64,000 nt of DNA. It comes from Calothrix brevissima NIES-22. GTDB taxonomy: Bacteria > Cyanobacteriota > Cyanobacteriia > Cyanobacteriales > Nostocaceae. Below the pieces are notes generated by a model. It was not told the origin of the DNA and did not search any database. It worked only from the letters and a program-made list of their open reading frames with translations. This document shows, piece after piece, positions 56,566 to 64,000 of this stretch. The position numbers and the translations under genes are program-made. Where the stretch lies: assembly GCF_002367995.1 (NCBI RefSeq), contig NZ_AP018207.1, forward strand, positions 3,657,083 to 3,721,082. The letters run 5' to 3'. The first letter of the stretch is position 1. Each line of letters begins with the position of its first letter.

Positions 56566-59469
56566 ATGACATCGTTGCATCAACCTATCTGGGCGTTACC
56601 TGTTGAAGAGGTTTATGAATCACTAGATAGCGCTAGTGATGGTTTATCGGCGGATGAAGCTGAACGAAGATTTACCCAATTTGGCGCAAATGAGTTACCA
56701 GAACCGGCACATCGTCCCCTGTGGCTACGTTTTGCCGATCAATTAACTCATTTCATGGCTTTGTTACTTTGGGTGGCGGGGACTTTAGCGTTTATTTCCC
56801 GCACGCCGGAATTAGGCTGGGCAATTTGGGCAGTCATCTGGATTAACGCTATCTTTAGCTTTTGGCAGGAGTTTCAAGCGGAACAGGCGCTAGCAGCTTT
56901 AAAAAAAGTCTTGCCGATGCAGGTGAAAGTGTATCGGGATGCCGAACTCAAGCAAATCGCGGCACGGGAGTTGGTGCGCGGCGATGTGATGCAATTAGAA
57001 GAAGGCGATCGCATTTCTGCTGATGCTCGGTTAGTATCAGCAGACAATTTATATTTAGATGTATCGGTAATGACGGGGGAATCTCTCCCTGTGGCGCGAA
57101 ATCCTTACCCAGTAAGGTTACGGGAAGCAGTACCCATTCGCGGCGGGAAAACTTTGCTACGTCCGGGGGAACAGCCGATGCAAGAAAAGGTAAATCCCTC
57201 GGAAATCGCCAATTTAGTTTTAGCCGGTTCGACTGTAGCCGCAGGGCGGGCGGTAGCTGTAGTTTATGCCACAGGTGCGCAGACGGAATTTGGGCAAGTG
57301 GCGCATTTAACCACAGTAGTAAAGCGGGAACCCAGCACCTTAGAAGTTCAGGTAAGCCAGATTGTCCGCATCATTACCGCGATCGCTGTCAGTATGGGAA
57401 TGATAGTTTTCTTACTGGCGTACTTTTTGGTAGGCATAGAGGTAAAAGAAAGCTTCATTTTTGCGATCGGTATTATTGTCGCACTAGTGCCAGAAGGTTT
57501 ATTACCAACTGTCACCTTATCTTTAGCAATTGGCGTGCGGCGGATGGTGCGGCAGAATGCGTTAGTCAGGCGGCTGTCGTCGGTAGAAACTCTCAGCGCT
57601 ACTACGGTAATTTGCACCGATAAAACGGGCACATTAACCAAAAATGAAATGACGGTGCGCTATCTGTGGCTACCTCAGGATAATTTCACTGATAGCGATC
57701 GCGTCAATCCCTTAATTGAAGTTAGCGGTGCAGGTTACGATCCGACAGTGGGTAAAGTTAATTTACCAGCAAATAATGCGATCGCCTGGAAAGCAAAGAT
57801 ATTACTCATCGGTTCTGCACTATGTTCCAACGCCCGCCTAGTGCATCTCACCGCCCCTAGTCGCTGGCAAGAAATTGGCGATCCCACAGAAGCAGCTTTG
57901 TTAGTAGCAGCCGCCAAAGCTGGGCTAAATTTAGAAAATTTACAACAGCAGTTACCGCGCTTGCGCGAAATTCCTTTCGATTCTCGCCGCTTGATGATGA
58001 CAGTGGTATTAAATTGGCAAGCGGCGGAATTATGGCAAGATGAATTACCTTATCTCGCCTTTACCAAAGGTGCGCCTTTAGAAGTTTTGAAGCACTGCCA
58101 TACAATTCTGCACGATGGCACAGAGCAAGAATTAACCCATGATGCTTGGGATGATGTGGTGCGGGCGAATGATGATTTAGCTAGACAAGGATTTCGGGTT
58201 TTAGGCTTGGCGGCGCGTCGGGGTAGTCAAGATTTGCTGGATTTAAAAGCCCAGGATTTAGAACAAAACCTGATTTTTATTGGTTTAGTCGCCATGTTCG
58301 ATCCACCCCGCCCGGAGGTAGCAGATGCGATCGCTAAATGTCATCAAGCTGGTATCAAAGTCACAATGGTAACAGGCGACTATGGATTAACAGCAGAAGC
58401 GATCGCTCGTAATATTGGTTTAGTTAGCGATAAAGTGCGCGTTGTTACCGGGGAAGGCATGGGACATATTTCTGATGCCCAACTGCGGCAAATTGTCAAA
58501 TATCGCCCTGGCTTAGTGTTTGCCCGGATGTCACCAGAACACAAACTGCGCCTAGTGCAAGCATATAAAGATATTGGGGAAGTAGTCGCCGTTACAGGCG
58601 ATGGCGTCAACGATGCCCCGGCTCTGCGTGCTGCTAATATTGGGATTGCGATGGGGTTAAATGGTACCGATGTCGCCAGAGAAGCCGCAGATATTGTCCT
58701 CACAGATGACAACTTTGCCACCATTGTCGCCGCCATAGAGCAAGGGCGCTCAGTTTACCAAAATATTCGCAAATTTATGACTTATATTTTGGCATCCAAC
58801 GTTGCCGAACTCGTGCCTTTTTTGGCAATGGTAGCTTTAAAAATTCCCCCAGCCTTGATTATTATGCAAATTCTGATCGTGGATTTGGGTACTGATATTA
58901 TACCAGCCCTAGCCTTAGGAGCCGAACGAGCTGAAGTAGGGACAATGCAAATGCCGCCCCGTGCTAAATCCAAACAACTTCTCGATCGCTCTTTGCTATT
59001 GCGGGCTTACGGTTTCTTAGGCTTAATTGAAGCAGCATTGGCGATGTTTGGCTTCTTTATGGTTTGGCAAAGCTACGGTTACAACTTAGCATCATTACAA
59101 GCGATCGCTCCAACAATTCTCTCACGCACCGCCGAACCAGGAATAGCCTTAATTTATGCCCAAGCCACTACAATGACTTTAGCGATTATCGTTGCTTGTC
59201 AAGACGGTAATGTGTTTGCTTGTCGCTCCGAACGCACTTCCATCTTCCGCTTAGGCTTCTTTTCTAATCCTTTCATCTGGCTAGGAATTGCCATAGAATG
59301 GATGCTAATTATCGCCATCATTGACATCCCGCCCTTACGGCATATCTTTTCTACCTCACCACTGACACTGTGGCAATGTTTATTTTTACTTATCTGCCCA
59401 CCACTTTTACTAGGTGCTGAAGAACTACGCAAAGCACTACTTCGTAAACGTTCGCGGGTTACAATCTAA
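56566..59469 (+). CDS. Cation-transporting P-type ATPase (P2 type)
   Basis: This 967-residue pump has the A-domain VMTGESLPV, the phosphorylation site CTDKTGTLTKNE, the nucleotide-domain segment KGAPLEVLKHC, and the hinge MVTGDYGLTAEAI with VTGDGVNDAPALRAANIGIA. Helix M4 has VPEGLLPTVTLSLA, which is nearer to Na/K/H-type and SPCA pumps than to heavy-metal pumps. Ten helices are expected. The ion is uncertain: calcium or a monovalent cation. It is monocistronic or with the next small gene 32 bases on. Confidence 0.94.
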   Translation: MTSLHQPIWALPVEEVYESLDSASDGLSADEAERRFTQFGANELPEPAHRPLWLRFADQLTHFMALLLWVAGTLAFISRTPELGWAIWAVIWINAIFSFWQEFQAEQALAALKKVLPMQVKVYRDAELKQIAARELVRGDVMQLEEGDRISADARLVSADNLYLDVSVMTGESLPVARNPYPVRLREAVPIRGGKTLLRPGEQPMQEKVNPSEIANLVLAGSTVAAGRAVAVVYATGAQTEFGQVAHLTTVVKREPSTLEVQVSQIVRIITAIAVSMGMIVFLLAYFLVGIEVKESFIFAIGIIVALVPEGLLPTVTLSLAIGVRRMVRQNALVRRLSSVETLSATTVICTDKTGTLTKNEMTVRYLWLPQDNFTDSDRVNPLIEVSGAGYDPTVGKVNLPANNAIAWKAKILLIGSALCSNARLVHLTAPSRWQEIGDPTEAALLVAAAKAGLNLENLQQQLPRLREIPFDSRRLMMTVVLNWQAAELWQDELPYLAFTKGAPLEVLKHCHTILHDGTEQELTHDAWDDVVRANDDLARQGFRVLGLAARRGSQDLLDLKAQDLEQNLIFIGLVAMFDPPRPEVADAIAKCHQAGIKVTMVTGDYGLTAEAIARNIGLVSDKVRVVTGEGMGHISDAQLRQIVKYRPGLVFARMSPEHKLRLVQAYKDIGEVVAVTGDGVNDAPALRAANIGIAMGLNGTDVAREAADIVLTDDNFATIVAAIEQGRSVYQNIRKFMTYILASNVAELVPFLAMVALKIPPALIIMQILIVDLGTDIIPALALGAERAEVGTMQMPPRAKSKQLLDRSLLLRAYGFLGLIEAALAMFGFFMVWQSYGYNLASLQAIAPTILSRTAEPGIALIYAQATTMTLAIIVACQDGNVFACRSERTSIFRLGFFSNPFIWLGIAIEWMLIIAIIDIPPLRHIFSTSPLTLWQCLFLLICPPLLLGAEELRKALLRKRSRVTI

Positions 59470-59501
59470 AATCTAAAATTCAATGAAACAAAAAGATAGT
59501 T

Positions 59502-59828
59502 ATGGGACTTGCTAAAAAAGGCACGAGGCTAATTAAGGTTAATGATGTTAATTATCGCTGGGTTGTCCAACCAGACGATGAGCCTGGTATGGCAATTGTT
59601 GTAGAGTGTGCGGAAAATCCAGGACAAAGAATGATCACCTGGGTTGAACACGGGAACATCATTTCACCTTGGTTGGTAAGGAAAGCTATCTTACACGCCC
59701 TCGATCAAAGTTGGCATCCAAAACGAAAAGGGCAGCAGATAGTTTTTCGGCTTGAAGGCATCATTTCCAGAGAAAATAATTGGACTGGAGTGCCATCTGA
59801 AGCTTGTGAGCTTAGGGGAAGTTATTAG
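59502..59828 (+). CDS. Conserved-looking hypothetical protein
   Basis: This 108-residue protein (MGLAKKGTRLIKVNDVNYRW) is not recognised. It has a beta-rich pattern (VNYRWVVQPDDEPGMAIVVE) and a helical segment LVRKAILHALDQSWHP. It is 32 bases after the ATPase gene. Its stop codon lies directly against the target duplication of the IS element, and it escaped disruption by only a few bases. Confidence 0.65.
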   Translation: MGLAKKGTRLIKVNDVNYRWVVQPDDEPGMAIVVECAENPGQRMITWVEHGNIISPWLVRKAILHALDQSWHPKRKGQQIVFRLEGIISRENNWTGVPSEACELRGSY

Positions 59829-59831
59829 GAT

Positions 59832-61022
59832 CAGGACTTACGCATTGACAGGAAGTTGACCATGTGCATTCAAGCCCACCTTTTGTTTAAGATGTTCCAG
59901 AATGAAGTCACGAGCCACCTGAAGAGATAAATTTCTTTGGAGTTCATACCAGTTTTCAATTAATTCTTCAGATCGCATTAATTCTAACTGTGTAAACGCA
60001 CGAATGGCACTGAAGAAATGAGTTTTAATAGCCTCAGATGTTCTCACCATAAATCGTTGAATGCCACACACTTGTTTGATAGCTCTGTGGTAACATTCAA
60101 TTCCCCAATGAATTGAGTGTAATTCCTGAAAATCTGCCAGAGAAACTAAAAATAATGCATCTTTATCAGGCAGGTACATGATGTAATATCTATAAGTTTC
60201 GTTTTTGAAACTTCTCCGAAATACTTTCACTTGTCCAAACTTTTTCAGATACACCATTAAGCCAGTCTCTGGAATTTCTAGATTTTGGATTTGGGTAAAA
60301 TTTTTACCATCAACTGAACACGAGCGATTTTTTGCTATACCAGTTAAAAACTTTAATTCCTTGTTTTTAAAGAACTTCAGGTTTTTATGACTCGAATACC
60401 AAGCATCAGTAGTCACTGTATGAGGTTGCAATCCCCAAACCAAAACCTCAGTAATCATGTCTCGTAGATAATCATTTTTAGTCTGACCATCCTGTTTGTT
60501 ATAAATGCGATAATTTATCGGTACAGACTTAAGAGATAAGTCTGTGTAATACAAAGTAATTAACTGAATTCCTTTGACTATACGATGATGTCTTCCAGAA
60601 TAATAGTAACCAATTAATTCTGTTAATTGTGGGTCGCTATGAGGCTTATCAATTACCGTGTCATCTCCGCTTAATGTGCCGCCTACTAAATTGATGTGCA
60701 GCCTAGCTTCATCAAATAAATCTTTCGGTTCATACCGCTCACGCAGCAAAAATCTGTTGACACTATCATGAGACAAATCTTCCATGATATCTGCCAAACG
60801 GGTGCAGCCTGGATACTTTGATTCTGCCAGTAAAAAGAGCGTGTAAGTGTTGAGGTCACACTTTGCGGTCGATGGCTTGGTAGTTACTCTGATTGCCCAT
60901 ATCCTCAATACACACAGCGTAAATTATCCGTCTTTCCAGTCCCTTGCTGATTAGCGATCGCCTATTCTTTTCTGATTTTCTCTACTGCATTTATTATCCC
61001 ATTTGTCAATGCGTAAGTCCTG
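59832..61022. mobile_element. IS element (IS701-like) with 19-bp inverted repeats and AGGAT target duplication
   Basis: The ends CAGGACTTACGCATTGACA (59832-59850) and TGTCAATGCGTAAGTCCTG (61004-61022) are perfect inverted repeats around 1191 bases. AGGAT is duplicated at 59827-59831 and 61023-61027. The single gene encodes a DDE transposase. It is inserted in the last codons of a PIN-toxin gene. The perfect ends and duplication suggest recent insertion. Confidence 0.95.
59838..60908 (-). CDS. DDE transposase (IS701/IS4-like)
   Basis: This 356-residue transposase has candidate catalytic residues in LSGDDTVIDKP (Asp), VTTDAWYSSHK (Asp) and HWGIECYHRAIKQ (Glu), with the YREK-like YHRAIK segment of IS4-type enzymes. 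The only start available is TTG at 60908, and the N-terminus may be different. The stop codon lies within the terminal inverted repeat, whose bases encode the last residues VNA. Confidence 0.9.
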   Translation of the reverse strand: MRIWAIRVTTKPSTAKCDLNTYTLFLLAESKYPGCTRLADIMEDLSHDSVNRFLLRERYEPKDLFDEARLHINLVGGTLSGDDTVIDKPHSDPQLTELIGYYYSGRHHRIVKGIQLITLYYTDLSLKSVPINYRIYNKQDGQTKNDYLRDMITEVLVWGLQPHTVTTDAWYSSHKNLKFFKNKELKFLTGIAKNRSCSVDGKNFTQIQNLEIPETGLMVYLKKFGQVKVFRRSFKNETYRYYIMYLPDKDALFLVSLADFQELHSIHWGIECYHRAIKQVCGIQRFMVRTSEAIKTHFFSAIRAFTQLELMRSEELIENWYELQRNLSLQVARDFILEHLKQKVGLNAHGQLPVNA

Positions 61023-61472
61023 AGGATTTTCACTTAGCAATCCAATTGTCTGAGCAATTGTCATCAAGCGCTCGTCAGCCGTAAGGAAAACTAGATCTGG
61101 TAACTGAGCTTGAATGAGTGCGGTACGAAGACTGATTGCAGAAGCTAATTGAACCGCATCATAAGCTCTTATTGGATGTTGGCTGACTAGATTTCCTGCC
61201 AACTCAGCCAGAGTTTGAGTCAATTCTAAAACGCGATATTGAGTGTTTAAATGATGACGAAAGACTAGAAAAATTTGAGCAATTTGAGTGTTATCAAGGC
61301 TTCCTTCTCTTTGACGACGTGCCAATGCGCTCAGAACTTCAACCCAAGTAATTCGTGCAATGTACAGCTGGTTATTGGCATCAGCAGCAGCTAAAGTTTG
61401 TATTCAAGTAGTGCCAACTTCAGGCACATAGCGTTTAACTAGCGCACTACTATCTAGGAAATAAATAGTCAC
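61023..61472 (-). pseudogene. PIN-domain toxin (VapC-like) with a nonsense mutation and an IS insertion
   Basis: From GTG 61472: TIYFLDSSALVKRYVPEVGT then T and TGA at codon 23 (61404-61406), where TGG (Trp) would fit. The frame then continues IQTLAAADANNQLYIARITW, HPIRAYDAVQLASAI and LVFLTADERLMTIAQTIG, with PIN acidic residues in FLDSS, YDAVQLA and LTADERL. The IS element interrupts it after SENP; the missing end (NNFP and stop) is still readable on the far side at 59812-59831. The start overlaps the antitoxin stop (TGTGA). Confidence 0.9.
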
Positions 61473-61765
61473 AAATCGCCTCTGTCTTCGATAATGATCT
61501 CTGAAAGAGGTTTACTGGAGGGTGTTTGTAAGCTTTGAGTGAGTTCTCGAAGTTGCGCTTCTGAGATTGTTGGCACATCCCCATGTTCTGGTGGAAGCGT
61601 GACTAATCCAGCTTTGATCAAAGGTTCCAGGACTCGATCAATCTGTTTGCTTGAGAGCGATGACTCTGGCAAAATCCTCAGCCGCACCTGTTGTCCCTCG
61701 CTGAACTCCAGAGGGGTTAGAGGACGCAAAATGCCATTCTCATAGATTACAGTAATCTCAGACAT
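61469..61765 (-). CDS. Antitoxin of the VapC-like gene (DUF104/AF2212-like)
   Basis: This 98-residue protein starts MSEITVIYENGILRPLTPLE with FSEGQQVRLRIL, the AF2212-like (DUF104) antitoxin N-terminus that binds DNA and autoregulates. The rest is acidic and probably wraps the toxin. It overlaps the toxin gene by four bases. Because the toxin is broken, it is now an orphan antitoxin. Confidence 0.85.
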   Translation of the reverse strand: MSEITVIYENGILRPLTPLEFSEGQQVRLRILPESSLSSKQIDRVLEPLIKAGLVTLPPEHGDVPTISEAQLRELTQSLQTPSSKPLSEIIIEDRGDL

Positions 61766-62033
61766 TGGGGGTTTTGGGTGTGTACATTTATTTTAAGATC
61801 GTAGCTTGGTGGTTAAGTTTGCAAAAGGGGCGATTATTCCTAATTTTTCGGGCTTTAAAATAGGGACTAGTGTAGCGATCGCACTTCTTGGAGCTAATAC
61901 AAAATTATATCGTCGCGTGTAGACGGCACTGCCCTGGCTTATGAATGTATTGCAATCAACCGATAACCGCTATAATTTCACAACTCAGAGTTCAAAAATC
62001 AAATAGGCATCCTATAGTTAGTAATTTAGTAAT

Positions 62034-63107
62034 TTATCTCAAAAAATTCCCCACATAAATACCGAGCGATCGCGCTGTTTCTACGAGATAATTATTTGGG
62101 TCTACCAGTGACGGACTTTTCGCTAACACCGCTTCCAACGGTAAAGCCACAACTTCCCCATTTTGCCAAGCTACCATCTCACCAGATTTCCCGCTAGCAA
62201 TTAAATCTACCGCCGCTTTGCCAAAAGCACTAGCCACCAACCTATCCAAAGCCGAAGGAATCCCACCCCGTTGAATATGTCCTAAAACCGCAGCGCGAAT
62301 ATCAATAGTTTCGTGACTACAACTGCGCAATTCATCAGCAATTAACTGTCCAATTCCGCAGGAAGGCTTGCTACAAGCTGCATAATTGAGCGAATCATCC
62401 GGAATATGCGCACCTTCCGCGACCACTACAATAGCAAATCTGCGTCCCCAGCGATCGCGTAATTCTTGTAAATGAGTGCAAACATCCTTAATCGTATAGG
62501 GAATTTCCGGAATTAAAATCACATCCGCACCGCCAGCAATTCCCGCATGTAGCGCTAAATGTCCCGCAGTGCGTCCCATCACTTCCACAATCATCACGCG
62601 ATCGTGACTTGCCGCCGTAAATGTGAGACGATTAAGAGCATCCACAACTGTATTTACAGCCGTATCAAAACCTACAACTCGTTCCGTGAGTGCCACATCA
62701 TTATCAATAGTTTTTGGAATCGCAATAAACTGCCAATTTCCCTGATGTTGCAATTGACTGAGAATCGCTAAACTGCCATCACCACCAATCCCAATCAAAG
62801 CATCCAGCTTTAAAGCCTGATACCCCGCCATAATCTCATCCACATGAGCCAGAGTATCGCCCTTATTAATACTACCGAGAATCGTTCCGCCCATACTCAA
62901 CAAAGGATCGATTCCGCGCAAATCTAACCCATGCAAAGTCAGAGGAACCGTAGTTTTTTCTTGCAAACCCTTCGTAGCATAAGAAATTCCTACCACTTCC
63001 CAGCCATAAGTCAGCGTTGCATGACTGACAACAGCGCGAATCACTGTATTCAGTCCCGGACAATCACCGCCACTGGTAAGAATTCCTACTCGTTTTTGTG
63101 TAGTCAT
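62034..63107 (-). CDS. pfkA: 6-phosphofructokinase
   Basis: This 357-residue glycolytic enzyme phosphorylates fructose 6-phosphate. Motifs: GILTSGGDCPGLNTVIRAVV, the nucleotide site IGIGGDGSLAI, the catalytic loop PKTIDNDVALTERVVGFDTA, the sugar site EVMGRTAGHLAL and the C-terminal GHIQRGGIPSALDR. GGDGS (Gly at position 104 of the E. coli enzyme) suggests ATP as donor, while PKTIDND has Lys at the position that is Gly in E. coli. That combination is the mixed group III type. The DUF2949 gene lies 10 bases upstream. Confidence 0.95.
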   Translation of the reverse strand: MTTQKRVGILTSGGDCPGLNTVIRAVVSHATLTYGWEVVGISYATKGLQEKTTVPLTLHGLDLRGIDPLLSMGGTILGSINKGDTLAHVDEIMAGYQALKLDALIGIGGDGSLAILSQLQHQGNWQFIAIPKTIDNDVALTERVVGFDTAVNTVVDALNRLTFTAASHDRVMIVEVMGRTAGHLALHAGIAGGADVILIPEIPYTIKDVCTHLQELRDRWGRRFAIVVVAEGAHIPDDSLNYAACSKPSCGIGQLIADELRSCSHETIDIRAAVLGHIQRGGIPSALDRLVASAFGKAAVDLIASGKSGEMVAWQNGEVVALPLEAVLAKSPSLVDPNNYLVETARSLGIYVGNFLR

Positions 63108-63117
63108 AGCAATTTAG

Positions 63118-63312
63118 CTAAAACACTGCATTTAACCAATCAAAAATTTCATCAAGCTGACTTAAAGTCACCAGCCCATATTGCCAAAGAATCATCGGTA
63201 ACAAACTAGGATTGTATTCAGCATGTCGCAATGCCAATTGCACACCATCAGCCGGAATTGCCAAATCTTCGTGCAAAAAACGGAGGAATTTTGCCAGTCT
63301 TTTGGTATCCAT
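63118..63312 (-). CDS. DUF2949 family protein
   Basis: This small cyanobacterial protein of 64 residues starts at ATG 63312 (MDTKRLAKFLRFLHEDLAIP) and has QLALRHAEYNPSLLPMILWQ followed by YGLVTLSQLDEIFDWL. Function unknown. It precedes pfkA by 10 bases on the same strand, so both are probably cotranscribed. A GTG 9 bases further upstream is an alternative start. Confidence 0.85.
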   Translation of the reverse strand: MDTKRLAKFLRFLHEDLAIPADGVQLALRHAEYNPSLLPMILWQYGLVTLSQLDEIFDWLNAVF

Positions 63313-63470
63313 AGTAGTCACCCTGCCTTGGCTATAAAAAGATTACGTGAAAAATCTGAGGAACTTGTGAGGACGCGATCGCGAGAATTACAGGCGATCA
63401 TACCTTAAAGTTATGAAAATGCTCATTTAAAATTTTGGGTGTTGCTAAATATAGCCTTTCTCATTGCTTT

Positions 63471-63572
63471 ATCCCGCAAGGAACTTCAGTTCCTTGCTCA
63501 TAGTGAAAGTCATCTCAAGATGACTAAAATATCCTCAAAATCCTGAGTCTACTTCAGTAGACTTGAGCTATG
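63471..63572. repeat. Cluster of three small palindromes
   Basis: AAGGAACTTCAGTTCCTT, AGTCATCTCAAGATGACT and AGTCTACTTCAGTAGACT lie in a row, with outer GCTCATAG/CTATGAGC arms. This looks like one composite folded repeat. Confidence 0.75.
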
Positions 63573-63614
63573 AGCCTGAGAATTCATTCCAAGGTGGGTG
63601 ACAAAGCTAAGACA

Positions 63615-63854
63615 GGGGACTTACAAAAAATAAATTACCCAAATTCCGTAGTGCGAGCATCTTGCTCGCTTTTGAACACCAGCGAGCGAGACGTTTGTCC
63701 TTCGGACACGCTACGCGTTAAGCGAAGCTATGCCGTTGGCGTTCGCGAAGCGTGTCGCAGACAAGCCTCTCGTTCGCGTAGCGTCTCCCCTTGGGAGAAG
63801 AGAAGGCTTTACGCACTACAAATTGATTGGGTATTTAAAAAATTGGATGTCTCC
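63615..63854. repeat. MITE-like GGGAC/GTCCC element, copy C, with inserted palindromes
   Basis: This is the same element as 31703-31825, but 240 bases long, because about 115 bases of GC-rich palindromic repeats (e.g. GGCGTTCGCGAAGCGTGTCG) interrupt the right arm of the central hairpin. Confidence 0.85.
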
Positions 63855-63867
63855 AGAGGCTATTTTT

Positions 63868-63967
63868 ATACCAATTTAAATAGATTGTGTGGCACATCAA
63901 TATATTCTAGAGGGCATGGCACTGCCATGCCCCTACCATTCGTCGCATTGTTTCTTTAAATTGGTAT
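63868..63967. repeat. MITE-like element with 13-bp ATACCAATTTAAA inverted repeats
   Basis: Perfect ends ATACCAATTTAAA / TTTAAATTGGTAT span 100 bases, with a nested GGGCATGGCACTGCCATGCC palindrome. Confidence 0.85.
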
Positions 63968-64000
63968 GAGTTAGTGCGATCGCAAAAAACAAAAAAGCCT

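Noticed and set aside
63570-63959. A 129-residue plus-strand frame
   Set aside because: It lies wholly in MITE-like repeats.

Overview
The window is chromosomal DNA from a cyanobacterium, very probably a filamentous Nostocales member (Nostoc/Calothrix/Tolypothrix type). Direct evidence: the phycobilisome core-membrane linker gene apcE with the Cys195 chromophore site, the cyanobacterial atp1-I-H-G-F-D-A-C order of ATP synthase genes including the extra b' subunit, a tmRNA with the tag ANNIVKFARKEALVAA, very many GCGATCGC (HIP1) sites, arrays of heptanucleotide repeats of the GTCAATA/CAGTCAA type, PEP-CTERM and double-glycine export signals, and a relic of the heterocyst-type excision factor xisH/xisI. 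The genus is inference.

Layout. 1-2.6 kb: apcE (minus strand, runs off the left end). 3-7.3 kb: a secreted hypothetical protein, then a three-gene minus-strand operon vWA protein -> PP2C phosphatase -> Ser/Thr kinase fused to a seven-repeat WD40 propeller (a TerY-P/YegLKI-type phosphorylation triad). 7.5-9.5 kb: a methyltransferase and a PEP-CTERM surface protein. 10.1-16.4 kb: the atp operon with a strong terminator. 16.6-21.3 kb: an AraC regulator followed by duplicated fragments of its own 3' end, each in front of exported-protein genes, plus a frameshifted ParE/RelE toxin with its antitoxin. 21.6-22 kb: ssrA with promoter and terminator. 22-27.6 kb: decayed xisH/xisI, a TPR protein, an Old Yellow Enzyme-type reductase and an IS200/IS605 element carrying tnpA and tnpB. 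28-35.2 kb: pyruvate dehydrogenase E2, an orphan Imm1 immunity gene, a 21-bp tandem repeat array, a glycosyltransferase, two TVP38/TMEM64 membrane proteins and a dihydrolipoamide-dehydrogenase-like flavoprotein. 35.2-39.5 kb: two small photosynthesis-type genes (PGR5-like, Psb34-like), several gene relics (mgtE, flavoprotein 3' end) and two Uma2 genes. 39.8-48.6 kb: an NDP-forming acyl-CoA synthetase/GNAT fusion, a DUF4231 protein, a collapsing bidirectional hydrogenase locus (hoxU internally deleted, hoxY nearly whole, hoxH gone, hoxW tail only), a GMC oxidoreductase and an aldo/keto reductase. 49.3-55.7 kb: a peptide export locus with a C39-peptidase ABC transporter, a double-glycine precursor with a Ser/Lys/Gly/Cys core, a Ser/Thr kinase and an HlyD adaptor. 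55.9-63.3 kb: a CX4R phosphatase, a P-type ATPase, an IS element with perfect ends and a 5-bp target duplication that sits in an already broken VapC gene, the matching antitoxin, and 6-phosphofructokinase with a DUF2949 protein.

Two themes run through the window. First, it is rich in signalling and secretion modules of uncertain purpose: the vWA/PP2C/kinase-WD40 triad and the RiPP-like export locus are the best candidates for undescribed biology. Second, it is being eroded: at least eight pseudogenes or gene fragments are visible, and many short palindromic or MITE-like repeats are present, some nested inside one another, some inserted in frame in coding sequence and one in the hairpin end of an IS element.

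No tRNA, rRNA or CRISPR array was recognised. Family names come from motif recognition by eye, not from database searches.
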